Source of the DNA: Marisa cornuarietis | Lineage: Eukaryota; Mollusca; Gastropoda; Architaenioglossa; Ampullariidae | Assembly (NCBI GenBank): GCA_004794655.1 | Contig: SMMW01000575.1 | Location: 14,025,001-14,089,000 of the forward strand | Length of the DNA stretch: 64,000 nucleotides | Direction: 5' to 3' | Shown here: one piece after another, positions 33,373-46,420 of the stretch | How positions within the stretch are numbered: position 1 is the first letter of the stretch | Layout of the letters: the number at the start of each line of letters is the position of its first letter | Position numbers and translations under genes: made by a program | The notes under the pieces: model-generated | What the model was told of the DNA's origin: nothing | Seen by the model: the letters and a program-made list of their open reading frames with translations, nothing else | Databases searched by the model: none

Positions 33373-36300
33373 GCGTGGGGAATCCTTTCTCTGACAACAT
33401 GAATGCCATTTCCTGAACAGAAGGACGTAAATGACATCGTTCACCCACCCTGATAATGGCCAACGAATGCAAGAAGTAAGTGGCAGCGCCCAGAGTGCAG
33501 CTCGTGATAGAGACTTGTCACCGACTGCAAAGTGAGAACCAAACATGATCTCTGCTGATGCGTGTGATTTCCAGTGTCGGCCTTTTAAATTTTGAATTGG
33601 ATTCGATTTCATGTATTCTGAATTGAGACATTAAAACGTTTCTATTCAACATAAATATAAAAAGACTGATAACCCAGTTTAGTAACTGCTAGGGTACTAG
33701 CTTCTAATTATTTTGTGTAATGAAAGAAATTTCACTCTTTCTTTAGTCTACAATGCTGTTTTAATTTACTGATACGTAACAGAGGCACGCAAGTGGTATG
33801 GAATTAGAGTTAGAAGAAGAGTTATATTTATTAAACCTGGTATATCTGTCACATTCAGGACTGACATTAATTTTCGCAGTTTGTTACCAACTAGCAACTC
33901 ATTCTCCTTGTGTAGGAAAAAGGTCCTTAAGTAGTATTTTTGTTTTGAAAGTCGTAAGTCTTACAGCGTAAAATATAAAACTGTCTACGTAAAAGTTTAT
34001 GTCGTTTAAAGTCCAGTGAGGTAAATAAAATAACGAGCAGGAAGAACTCTTTTCACTTGGCCTAATTGCTGCAAAAGGACTGCGCTAGTGTATGGAGAAG
34101 GAAGAGAACTCTTTAAATGCTGCATTGATTGTAACGGCAAACGGAGTTGCTTCCCATGAACAAGTCTGGCCATGACACCCGAGCTCGTCATTTCCATTTC
34201 ACGCGCGCGGAGCTGTGACTCACTGGGGATTAAGTTGCTAATGCACTCGTATTTGTTTCCTCACTTGCAGAGGGAGAGGGAGACCGGTGGAAAACACACC
34301 CTCGGCTCGATACGATCAAACCGGAACTGGCATGGGCGCAACTGTCGTCTGCTTCTCCTTGTCGGCTGCATTTCAGTGCTTCACGCGCTGTGCATGAAAC
34401 ATCCAAGAAAGTTTCGTGTTACCTTGGTCTTTGTTTTTATTGGCGCACAGAACAACCCCTGATTCCTTGCACGAGGTGCTGTGCTGCCGTTTGCCGTAGA
34501 GAGAGAGAGAGAGAGATGCCATATTGTCTGCTGGAATTGAAGTAATTCAAGAAATCAAACTTGTCAATAACTGGCAAAAAGAGTGGTGTTCATGTTCTGC
34601 TAGCTACTGAGCTATAAAGAACGAATGAAGATATCTTTTGATCTATGAATGTCATAGGCATATTATTTTTTAATGTATTTAACGATTTTCAAGTGCAGAG
34701 CCCACCCCTCCTCCGACACAAAGAGCGAGCGAGGTGCGATACCCGTTATCATAATACAAAAAGTGTACGAGATAACAGTAGGGAATAAATCATAAAGACT
34801 TTTTAAAATTTGTTCTTTTGGTTAATGAAAATGTTAAAAATGCTTAATTTATTTTTTGTGATGTTATACTAAATGTTGAAGACCTATTAATCTTCTCATA
34901 AAACAATGTGGATTTTATAATACCCCCGAAACATTCATAAAAGAGGGTATCCCTATTTACTTTCACTAAAATCAGTGTAAGACGGCAGATGAAACTACAC
35001 AGTGATCTGCCTTGCTAGAGAAGACAAATCAGAGAAAAGGTGGTTAACTGTAGGCACAGACAGGCTTTCTAGTTCAGCTTATGGACGATAAGCTTACATT
35101 ATTCAAGTGTCATGAAGTCGAGGATATTCTTTTCTTTTATTAAAATGAAAAACAGTTAAGCAGGTGATTGATCTCATTAGATGAATTCACTTCATGTCTT
35201 ACAGGCAACTACAAAAGTGAACTCAGGTTGTGAACAGAAGAAACAGTTCTTTCCCTGCCTTTTACGACAGATCGGGTACTTGTTCACGAAGGACAGTATA
35301 CACACTGCATCCAGGTGCAGTTCTGATCAGTTCTGATCGTCATTCACTGCTCATCAACGGGCAGTGACAAAATGTCGCATGACAAAGATAATGGATAGCC
35401 AAAGCCAGCGTGTTTAAAGCCCATCACCACCTACATAATTTTCAACCCTAATCTCTCAGGGACTGCTTGTAGTCTTTGGTGGCATTACGAGTTAAGCTAC
35501 ATCCACCATCAGACCATATCTTTCTCAGGTGCCAACCTTTGTCACCAGCAGGCGAAGTACATGAACATCCAACAGAAACGACGAAAACCACCCGCACAGC
35601 ACCCTGTACTCCGCACCCGGCACCCCGCAGCTGCATTGCAAGAAATTGACAACTAATCGATGGGATTGGGCCTGTCTCTGACTGATGTTATCATAAAGAT
35701 TTAAACCACTGGCCTTAATTCGGTGTAAGCACGCACAGTTTTAAATGGGAAACTAGCAGAAATATCACTGTGCATGTCAGGGCCAACAGCTGCTCAAAAA
35801 CACTTGGCCTGCCACGTCCCGTAACCGCGTCTGCACATCGCGGGGCTTGAGTGGTCGTTCTTGTGAGATTACTTTACAGTTAGAATTTTCCTTTCGCATA
35901 GTTGACTCTAAGTATTGTCGAAGTCAGCTGCTTTTAAGGAATCTTAGGCTGCTAGCAGACTTCTTGTTAAACTCTCTGTCAGGTGTGACAGGACAAAGAG
36001 TATCAACACCGTGTAACATCTATGTAGAGCTCTGCATCGGATTTTATGATACTTTGTACGCTCATTTTTTTTTAAAAAAGGTTTATTTTCTTCTTTCTCT
36101 TTTCCCATTTTCACTTGTCTTTGGTTACCTGGGTTACCTGAATAAAGACAACAGTGAGGCAAATTGAAGAAAATTTCAAGGGAATATTGCACGACATTTT
36201 AACAGCAGGAGGACAAATGAAAGATTTCTGCCTGAATGCAAAATATTAGTAGTTTTATTTTGTGGAAAGTTTAGTAAAACTTTCTTTCTCCTTTTTGGCA

Positions 36301-36920
36301 AACAACTTAAAACTCTAACAATCTATTTCTAGTCTGTCCAGTCTAGAGAAGATAACCCGTCAACGCAATCATTTGTGTGGAATCTTCAGCAACGAACATA
36401 AAGAACCACGAGCAGATATAGCCTCACATTCCATGCCAGAGCTCGTCTAATTAGATTTCATTGATTTTGAAAAAAAAACTTCTTCGAACAAATAAATTGC
36501 CAGGTTATTTTCTCTTTAATACTGAGCTTCATCTGACGAACCAAAATCCTTTTTCTTTTCAATTACTGGCAAAAGATCGAACGTTTAACTTACATGAGGT
36601 AGACTTTCGTGACACGAGGATTTCAAGTCAGGGAAAGTGCAAAATAACATGTACAAACATGGCGCAGGAAATGGTGCTTACTCCCTTGCGTATATTTACC
36701 GTTAGCGTCTCTTTGTCCGCTACTCTTTGACGTTTCCAACTAGAATATCCTTCCAAAGACGGTTTACGAGCAAGATGTTACCAGGATATTACAAGTATTG
36801 ACTATGACAATGCTTGGAATATCGTCGTGATATTTTCAGCAAGTTTGTTATGTGCTGGATTGTGCACATGCGTGTTCGCTGTACTTGAGGACCATGCGCG
36901 AGGAAGTGTTGTAAAGTCCT

Positions 36921-36921
36921 A

Positions 36922-36953
<32 letters not shown>

Positions 36954-36954
36954 C
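36921..36954. repeat. (ACGC)n microsatellite
   Basis: About eight pure ACGC tetramers. Confidence 0.95.
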
Positions 36955-38899
36955 AAACCAAAAAACAAACACCTCTCTGCTGCAGTACACATACGACCAC
37001 GTGTGCCCCCCCCTCCACACGCTTATTCAAGCTTTGTGCGCACGGTCTGTAGACACCTGACATTCAAGGCAGGCATTTTCTTAGTAGGACATACAAATCT
37101 ACCAACAATTGTGTGGGCGGGTGTGTAGAGATGCAACTAATGAAAGGGAAACACAATGAAAGAAGAAAAAAAGCATTGAAGAAAGGAAGAAAGAAAACAA
37201 AGAAAGAATTAAGTAAAGAAAAACGGAATAATATAAAGAACACTCCTAATCTGTTCGCGAAAGAAACTTATTTGGCAAGCCAGATTGGCTAAGTATCAAC
37301 AATAAGTAGGATGTCTTACTCATGTTTGTAGCCCATTTTAAGCTTTATCTAACATCTTAGCAAGGTATTGGTAGGCCATAAATTGAGTTGTTAGCAACAT
37401 CAGGGTGACACCGAAGACCAAAGCTCGTGTTTCCTCGTTCTCGTGTTAAAGGAAATGGGAGGCCGTTACTGCATTTTTAAATGCCATGTATTTCTAACAA
37501 GAGCATTCATTCGTGACAGGACTAGACACTTATCGGTAGAATTTCGACCGGGGCTGTGGTTCTCTTTGTATGGTTAGCCAAATGGAAAGGTAATAATGAC
37601 GAAGACTTCTCAGAGGTGGTAGGAGGAATCATTAGGGCCCAGCAGCACGAAGTGTTCTAAGGAGCGTGGCCTAAATTTCAAATCATTCTAGATCGAGAAT
37701 TCCAACCGATTACAATCTGTTTCGATTCCAGCACGGAGTGAAGTGGATCTCCTCTCTCGGCTGCTTCAAGGCAAGCGACCTTCTTAAATTACGCGAAACC
37801 TCAATCTTAGCACGAAACTTTATGGAGAAGCCAAAGGACAAAGCTCTCCCAGACAAAAGGCCAACTGTCTTTTTAGACGGTTTGGGACTGATTGCCTCTG
37901 AGAAGGCTTTGCGCGGCTTAGCTCACTCTTAACGAGACCTTTTTCTGGAGAGGAGAGAAGGAAAAGACGAGAAGACTGCATGATTTAACGCTCTCGTCGG
38001 ACTCACTAGCTTGGCCATGTTCGGCAGTACATAGTGCCTTCTCTACTGCCACAAAAAGCTTCTATAAAAATGTTACGTCTCAATGCAGGCCGGAAGACTT
38101 ACAAGTTGAGTCCAACGAAGCATCAGTCATCCCTCGACTGCCGAGTGAGGAATGAATTGGCCCCAGGTCTTGTCAAATAGCGCTGCGGGTTTCCAGTTAA
38201 TCCCGGGAGAAGTGAGTGCGCAGGGCAAGCATGAATGACTGTAGAAGTGCTAGGTAGAGGTTGCTGATGAGACAATGGTTGGTCCCTACAGAGGGTGGAT
38301 TAAGCGTAATACGTCAATCTATCTTCCTTTCAGTGAAAATAGTCAAAGCGGAGTAAGCTCTCTGGAGTAGTCACTTTTCCAGGAGATACACGAAAAGCTG
38401 CATAGATACCTTTTTTTTTTCTACAGCGGATGCACATTGACGAATAGCTGACTGTTTTCCTAATCCACTTCCCCGGGTAATCTTTCTTATCTCGCGTACA
38501 AGAGATGTTTTTAGATCTCTTGTTGTCCACTCCACTGATCTCTCTGAAGCCGTGTTCAAAGTCTTTGGCGTAGTTTGTGATGCGTGCATGCGCGCATGCC
38601 AATCTGCAAAATAGGAAAATAGGAAAAACGCACTTCATTTTCAACAGAAATGTTACAGAAAATAATTTCCGTTGAAAGAAAACGGGTGTGTTTTTACGCG
38701 AAGAATGCGATCACTGTTGGGCGGATCAGCCATCGCACATGCACGAACGAGAGGGGATGTAACCTTTGACCTAGCACTAGCACTGAGACCGGTCTGATCA
38801 CGAGACCACCTTCAGCGATCCAGTCGCTCTCTGACGCACATGCTCTAGCACCCACGCACGAGCGCATATGCACGCGCACACATAAGGACAAAAAAGAGG

Positions 38900-38914
38900 T
38901 GTGTGTGTGTGCGC

Positions 38915-38964
<50 letters not shown>
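38900..38964. repeat. (TG)n microsatellite
   Basis: TG run with a GCGCGTA interruption, continuing into GA repeats. Confidence 0.93.
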
Positions 38965-38968
<4 letters not shown>

Positions 38969-40022
38969 CTGTATACTACTTAAAGACTTTAAGGCCTTAT
39001 CAAGCGTGTAACCATTTGGTATTGTATTTCATGTAAGCTGTTTCTGCTTTCTTTCTTTTCACAAACCGGTTCCCGGACTCTTTTATCGTCAAGGCAGTGG
39101 CCAGCCTGTTTTACAGAGGCAGCTGGACGTAATAACGTGATTAAAACGTCACGCAGGCAGCTGCCACGCCTTTCTGGCGATGTGTCGCGAGACTTTGTGA
39201 GCCTGAACGTCAAGATGCGGGCGCGAGAAAAGCGGGGCAGCGACTGACACTGCAACTACTTCACTGCTTCCCAGGCCCTCGTGAGTGGGCAGAGATAAGG
39301 AATAAACGAAAGAGTGAAGTGAACGCGAAAGACACGACAAGGGAAATGTTGCCTGTAAAAGCTAATATTCGTCACTGTCTCAAGTGCGTTGTGTCACAAG
39401 GGCAACGCGGTCTTTTTTCTTTTTCGAGAACGTGAAGCAGAGAATAAAACTGTTAGCACGTTAACTCGAGTTATGGAGGTTCGCCTTCTTGATCCAAACG
39501 GCAAATTTACATTATTGAGAAGGAATGTAAATGAAGACATTCAATCTTTATTTTATTTTCATCTGTGGCGAAGTGGCTTCTTATGCTTTCTGCACACTAA
39601 GTTGTTTACGCCTTTCGTCTTCTTGTCGAAGCGATGTGGTGAGGGTGGGAGGGGGGAGATAGAGAGGCACAGACAATGTCTCTCTCTCTCACAGCAAACA
39701 GAGAAAGAGAGAGAGAGAGAGTAAGAGATAAAGAATATTACAGACAATTCTTTATTAACGATAAACTTTAGTGACAGTTGAAGGGTGACCAGAGGTCACT
39801 AAATTGTAGCTATTGGATATTAGGAGTGTGGCCTTGCATAGAGTGCTTCAAAGATGACTTTAACCCATTAAAATGGGAATAAACAAAGACAGAGTGGGGT
39901 GTGGAGATAGTGGAGTTTGCGTGTCTGTGTGTGTGTGTGTGCGCACACGTGCGTGGTGTGCGTGTGTGAGAGAGACTTAAAGCGTGTACATATGCATTTG
40001 TGTGTACCTATCTATGCGAGTG

Positions 40023-40023
<1 letters not shown>

Positions 40024-40066
<43 letters not shown>
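40024..40066. repeat. (TG)n microsatellite
   Basis: About 20 TG repeats. Together with the TG/GC-rich stretch 39919-39975 it creates Val/Cys-repeat open frames that are not genes. Confidence 0.93.
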
Positions 40067-40067
<1 letters not shown>

Positions 40068-42604
40068 TCCGTCCCTACATACATCAGAAAGAGTTTTGCA
40101 GGACAATCCCGCCTTCAAAAGTTGTGTGACTTTGTGTCTAGCTATCTTTATGTCCAAGCGACCTGAAAATGCACGACTAGTATGCAGGCTTTCAAGTGCA
40201 TGCGTGTGAAGGTTATTCCCCTTTAATAAAAGGGAAGAACAAACGAAGCAATGAGAAAAGAAAAAAAAAACAGAAAAAGATGAGCTCGGCGGTAAACGAC
40301 CGGTTTGATTAATTTTGCCCCAAACTTTTAACTTTTCGTGCGGTCAAACATGCATTGCTGTAGTCAAAATGGCTCCCGTAAAAATGCTACGTTGACCAGA
40401 TACGTGTAGAAAAAGCCCTCGACAAAATGGTTCTGAGAGCTGTCTGAATTTGGCTGAGTAAATTGGCTCCTCTTAAATGACGGGACATGGCAAAAGTGGC
40501 GCCAATCAGGAAAAAACCTAACACTAAAACCAAAATTTGTAATCTGGTAATGGCAACTGCTGGTGGAAAAAAATCTCTCTCTAGTCGTACACGAATTAAG
40601 TTTCTTCCTCTTTTTTGTGTCCTCTGAAGCACACACGATCGCACAAATATCACAGGATAAAGTTAGCGAAGAAGACAAGGAGCAGTTGCTGTGCTACTCC
40701 CACGCGCTTGTACACCACCTATGCACACTGCACATAACTTTACACTGGGCATGCGCAGACTTGGCTGCCAGAGCTTTTGTTCTATCATTCCCTGTCATCC
40801 ATCATCTTCTTTGTAATACTGCGACATCCCCTCTGGGTGTAGGCAAGGAAAAGGTGCAACTCAATCATAGGGAGTTTTTGATAGGTTGGGTGTGTGTGTG
40901 TGTGTGGGGGGGGGTTGGTTCTTTGGCACATGCTTCTACTTAGAGGTGGTTTCCGCACTGTGTCTAGGAGTGTGATGATGGGGAATGGAATAAAGTAATA
41001 GGAGGAAAGAACTGTTGGCCAGGCTTGTGAACAGGTGTCATATAGAGTTAGTGTCCTAAATCCAGAACTTTCTGATCTGACTACAGTGGCGACAAGTGAG
41101 CTTTGGCTCACTGTGAGTAGGCGAGCCTGCTTCATACACCAGTTTTGATCACAAGCCTGCTCTCTAGCGATCACTGCCAAAATATTCTCTTCAGTGAGTA
41201 AGCATGTGTCTGTTACCGAGGGACCTCGCAATATTAAAATTGCAACAATACAAGAGCGCCCTCTAGAGGTTTTTGTCCTGGTTAAACGCGGCATACGGTC
41301 ACCTATACAAGAGAAAACAATCCTCAATATGCTTTCCTTCAGGATTTGTCTCAAACAAGCGGTTTCAGCATAGAAATACACACACTAACCCTTACTCGTG
41401 CATCAGTTTGGGGAGAGGGTACTCTAACCTGTAGCAAATCATTACCTGGCTTTCCCCACGTTCTCATAACTTACTGGATATCAAATCATCACTCGCAACC
41501 TCTCCAGCTAACTGACTTTCACAAATCTTCACAGTTATGTTTGCAGGCGGAATTTTTATTGAGACTACTTAAGCATTTTTTTCCAAATAATAAAAAAGAA
41601 GTTATTGGCAACTAAATAAATTCGGACAAATAGGTATCCAAAACAGCAGAATCTCTTAACGAAAAGCTATGGGTCAAAGATGCCAAGGTAAGTATAAGTA
41701 GCTACCACACGTGCCACGAACTGCGACTTCATTGCCTTCCACTTGGTGTGCGCGCGCTGAAGCACTTAGATTGCGCCTCCAGCACTTTTCAAAGGCACTT
41801 CGACGCGTCTTTGAGAGAAAACACCTGCAGCCTGGCGGCAAACTTTGCTCTCGAGCGTCTCGACTGCCTACCCCACCCCCAACTTCTTGCTTCCTTAGTA
41901 AGTTAGGCGAAGGACGGTTGCCCAGGTGAGTTTTTGCCAGAGGTTCGGCACGTGCATCTCAATGATAGTCTCTCCTTAGTAAGCCTCTACAGTGACTAGC
42001 GGTCGTGTGAAGGAATGTTTCTGGCATTTAGGAAGATGAAAGAAAGACTAATGCTAGGGTCAGAGGTCGAGTACATGAAGAGAAGCGCTACTTGTCGTGC
42101 GTCAGTCGGTGAGAGGATCCTTCTCGATCATTTCCTGTGCCGTGAGTAAGTGGCAGAAATGGGCACTGAGAAGACAGGAGTGCGAGTTCTTTAAAGCTGA
42201 CACAAGGAGGAAAATACTGTTCTCAAATTGCCTCTGAGTTGTAACTTCCCCTTTTTCAATCAAACTCTAATAAATAAATCTCGCAAATTGTGCAAGTTTT
42301 GCCTGTCCATTCTTTCGCTTTTTTAACAGTAGACCTATGGCATTATTCATCCAACTAACTTATAAGAATTCCATACACAAATATAACGATATTATTTGCA
42401 GTGTACTATTTACATGGACGTTGAGATCTGCTGGGGAGGCAAGCAGTCTATGAGTGACACGTGATTGCAGAGCTGGCAGTTGAGTATTTCTCCAGTTACT
42501 TTGATTTCCTACTCCCACCCAATCATCCGTTTCCCTGATAGTGCAAAACAGTCTTGTAAAAACACATTGTCCTGCCAAAATAAACAAACCAACCAGTCAT
42601 CTTG

Positions 42605-42690
42605 GGGATGCAGATGGCCTCATGGTCAGGGCATCAGAGTTAGAGGCCGGGGGCGCACACACCGCCCGATTTCGCGGTGTCGCACTTCAC
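42605..42690 (+). repeat. Possible tRNA-derived SINE head
   Basis: GATGGCCTCATGGTCAGGGC, then ATCAGAGTTAGAGGCCGGGGG, resembles the A-box half and anticodon arm seen in tRNA-derived SINEs. The B box is not clear, so this is weak. Confidence 0.3.
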
Positions 42691-42844
42691 CATAAATATA
42701 TTGCTACTTGTTGCTCGGAATATTCTTTAGATACAAAGTGTTAAAAGTATTAATGCCTTTTTAACAAATTAGTGACTCTAATATTCTAAAACACGTGAGC
42801 TAGATTCCTTGTCTAATGTTTTTGCTGGTTGTCTTACCAAAGCT

Positions 42845-43046
42845 TTTGTCCAGTCATTACCTACATCATTAACACTTCCATGTCCGCTGGAACTGTACCT
42901 GAATGCATCAAGACCTTCATTGTGAGCTCCCTTCTGAAGAAGTCCAACCTTGAAGATGATGAGCTTCTAACCTGACCTTGTTGTCCAAGCTGCTAGATCA
43001 CGTGACCCTTGACCAGCTTAGCGACCACCTTACACACACCCCGTCT
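42845..43046 (+). pseudogene. Short CR1/jockey-like LINE reverse transcriptase fragment
   Basis: Reads ITYIINTSMSAGTVPECIKT then FIVSSLLKKSNLEDDELL, a frameshift, then LTLLSKLLDHVTLDQLSDHL. This is the fingers region of CR1-type reverse transcriptases (the conserved NYRPVSN segment lies exactly at the break). It is dead and isolated. Confidence 0.75.
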
Positions 43047-45078
43047 TCTTCTTGAGGCGGCGAAGATCGACTTTCGTCAAATGATTGATCTGATTATTTG
43101 CATGGCGTACATCATGTGACAGACTCTTTATCTGTTTATTTGGCTGGCATTATCCGGCGAATTCTTGTTTATTGACTTGCCTCATTTCGTGAATGCCGGA
43201 TCTATTTATTAGCCTTGCCTCATCCGGCGAAGGTTTGGAATTTGCCTCACCTCATCTCCGCGCTCGGGGAAAAGAGAAGAAACTTGATGCCTCTCGTGTC
43301 GGTCGCCTGGTTCCAAAGGCTTTTGATTTTTCTCCTTCCTTAAAAGCCATGCGATTTCTGGAATGTTACACGAGGGACAATGGTGTCTAGTGCTCGAGCA
43401 GGGATTGTGAATGACGGTTCAGATAAAATCTGAGCTGGCGGGACCATATTGCGTCTGTGTTATCGATGGAGACGATACTGGTAAGGAAGTTCAAAGTAGG
43501 TCTGTCAGCCTCGAAATAACATACTTCACCCGTAATAATCACGGGTCTACTACAGTAGAGAATGATAGTGATATATGTCACAGCATAATCATCAGAGAGA
43601 GAGAGAGAGAGAGACGCATAGAGACAATGAGGGATGATAGAAGAAAAAGGTGAAAGGAGGATATAGATGAACGAAAATACCGTTAATCAGGTACTATTAT
43701 AAATCTCATATAAGGATAGTTTGATAAGTTTTTTTTGTAATGGAAACTCGCTGTGACCCGAGAGAGTGAGTCTTTGTGCACTGTGTAGGTGAACTTCCTG
43801 CCAGCCTCTATTTCGAACCGATGAACAAACCACAATGGGTTACTATCAATATCTACTTCATGAATGCAGACTTCCTTTTAATTTTCTGTTAGCAGATGCA
43901 AACCGGGTGTCTCTGGAATGATGACTCATCGCTCTAAGATCTTGAGTTCTTCAGATACTACAAGTCGTTTACACTCCACTTTCCTCCGCTCAATACAAAA
44001 AGTTCCACACTAACCCCCAGTCTCTTACTGCACGGACCTGCCAGTTAAAGATTTCTAAGCACACAGTTTTGTGAAAAATAAGTATGAGTGGCAGATTGTC
44101 TTTAACCACGACTTTCTCGCATGTGTAGTACACGAAGTATTTGTCCAGGAAGTTCACGTACCCGTAAAAAAGATACCCAGTACTGGCAGACGATTCCTTC
44201 GCCACTGATGCCCACACCATCTCATGTGCTATTCTCCAATTGGACCTAGCACTTCCAGCGTCACGCGATCTTTAAAAAATGTTCGCGAAAACAATTCAAA
44301 TCGATAGACTTTCAGCTACAGACGACAATGTTTTCGGAAAAAATGTCATGTAGTAAGAGCCAGGACCCAGAGGAAAGCGGAGATAGGATTGAGATACGGC
44401 GGCGAAATGGAAGCGAACCTTCAGGGAGTACATTACGAGGGCAACATGAGTATGTTTTGCTGCTCCTCGCGGAATCCAATACAGAGCATTGCACAGTATG
44501 TTTTCTACCCTTTGGCTTGCATTTGATTCCCTCTAAAAAAGGCCGAGGCTGTTACCCGGCGTCTGGCAGACTGACACCTTAATGTGACCTGAAGATGTTG
44601 AGTCCAAAACAGCAAAAAGTGGGCCAGAGCAAGGTCGCCATAGAGGCGTACGATGTAAAGACTCCCTAAAGGCATTTTTTCCTGTTCGTTTCTTGTTGTT
44701 CTGTAGAATAGTTTGTTTATATCAACAATAACAATGACGATGACACGGAGGAAGCGTAGAATACGATCACAGGGCAAAGCTGTCCGCACTTTTCAGTGTT
44801 ACATGTGAGGCGTAATCTTAGCTACATGTTGCGTGTAATCGTACTGTTTGTTGCTTGTTACACTAGAGAGCTGTAGCAACCAATGGTTGACATGTCTGCG
44901 GGGCGTCTGTGATGACGTGGTACAAGGACTAAAATGTGTATGTTAAATATTTGACTGTGAAAGTATCCTCTGTTTTGAGTTCGGCAAGTAGTTACTAGAG
45001 GCGTTGCTATAGAAACTCCCACAGAACTAGCCTCTCTCTTCCTCAGTGCTTGGTAGAATCGAAAATTAGTAGACTGGC

Positions 45079-45101
45079 AAAAAAAAAAAAAAAAAAAAAA
45101 A
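45079..45101. repeat. Poly(A) run
   Basis: 23 consecutive A. It could mark the 3' end of an old retroposon, but no body is recognisable next to it. Confidence 0.9.
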
Positions 45102-46259
45102 GGCAAAAACCAGGTGCTTAAACGGTAAAATGAATTTTAATGTTTTTAGCTTGAGTGGAATCTGCTCCTTTGTGTAATTTACTTTCTTTGAATTTAATGA
45201 TAACAGAATACAAGACGGTAGAGAATAGGTCGGTTTAAAGAGGTATGAAGTATATACGAATCTAATTCTAAAAAATGCGGCTTCTTCAGAGAATAAAAGT
45301 AGAGATAATAGAGACCTTAATTAGCTTTAGTCCAAACCGGATGCAGAATCCGATTTAATTTGAGAAACATGGGACGTCGATATCAATTCCATCGGTGAAA
45401 TTGTTTTCTAAGAAATACCATAAACCAGAGAAAATGAAGATTAGAATCCTGCGGCAAATTCTCTAGGGGACATACTGACCACATTAATACATAGACAATG
45501 GAGGGACTTTACACGGAAATGTGGTACGGAATAAGGATGCCGATGGAGACATAACCATTCTGTTTTCGCCTTTCGTTATGCAATCACAGGCAACTGTATA
45601 TCAGAAAAGTCACACGACCTCTGTGCTCACCCAAAATTGTTGTTTTGAGGTTTGGTTGGAGAAGTGTACTATAACGGGATTTCTCAGTGAGTAGGGACGG
45701 GGCAGTGCGGTATTCGGGGTCAAGAGGTGAGAAGTGAAGGGTGAGGTTCCTGTAGGTAGCGCCCTATTCCATTTGTTGCCTTGTGTTGTTGGGTCCCACA
45801 GTGGTAGCCTTCAATGCTGGTTGGCATATCCCTGTATTACACTGTTCTTATTTCCTAGCCTGGGATTTGTTGGGTCTTATTGTTATATCTTTCTGTATTG
45901 TTTGTGATGTACCTATTTTTTCTTATAAATTTTTAATATATATTTACCCTTGTTTGGTTATACTTTTGGTTATGATTTTTGAAAAGACCTATATATTTTT
46001 ATCGCTTTTGGAAATTAATGGTTAGGATAGACTAGTGATATCTTCATTTAATTTACGCCAAAGTTAACATTTGCTTGTAAATATTTTTAAAGGACATATG
46101 TTGTCTAGTCTACCCTTTACCTGGTTGTTTATAAGCTTATCACTATTTTTACGACTAATGACAGTATATTATGCTATATTTCTTTTGGGTTAGTTGAGAT
46201 AGTAATTATGCTTAATCTCAGTTTATATCTGTTTAAAATATTCGTGAGTTCTCTTTTTT

Positions 46260-46420
46260 TTCTTACTCATGACACACATGTAAAGTAATTGATTGTTGCG
46301 ACTGTTGCCAGTTGGGGTTCCTGGTGTCCTACGAGGGTGGCGATTGTGTTTTGTACAGTCATTGGCTTTATGTTCTCTGTAAGAGATCTTGACTAGCCCC
46401 TTAAGGCACTTGTTCACGAG
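46260..46420 (-). pseudogene. LINE 3' coding fragment (same type as 11.4 kb)
   Basis: The minus strand reads NKCLKGLVKISYREHKANDC, matching the ENKRLRRLLRISYKEHKTND block of the plus-strand LINE relic at about 11500. The frame is broken on both sides. Confidence 0.65.

Larger units (their letters stand above)
31151..42600. other. No gene recognised
   Basis: Largely AT-rich DNA with microsatellites. The longest open frames (32312-31872 and 41381-40785, minus) have no recognisable domain and run across low-complexity sequence. No splice-consistent exon chain was found. It could be intergenic or one very long intron. Confidence 0.5.

Noticed and set aside
40785..41381. 198-codon minus-strand open frame
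   Set aside because: No domain, crosses a CA-rich run, AT/GC composition like its surroundings, and no splice or start context; chance is likely.
45783..46025. 80-codon hydrophobic frame
   Set aside because: Hydrophobicity follows from T-rich DNA; no start context or family.
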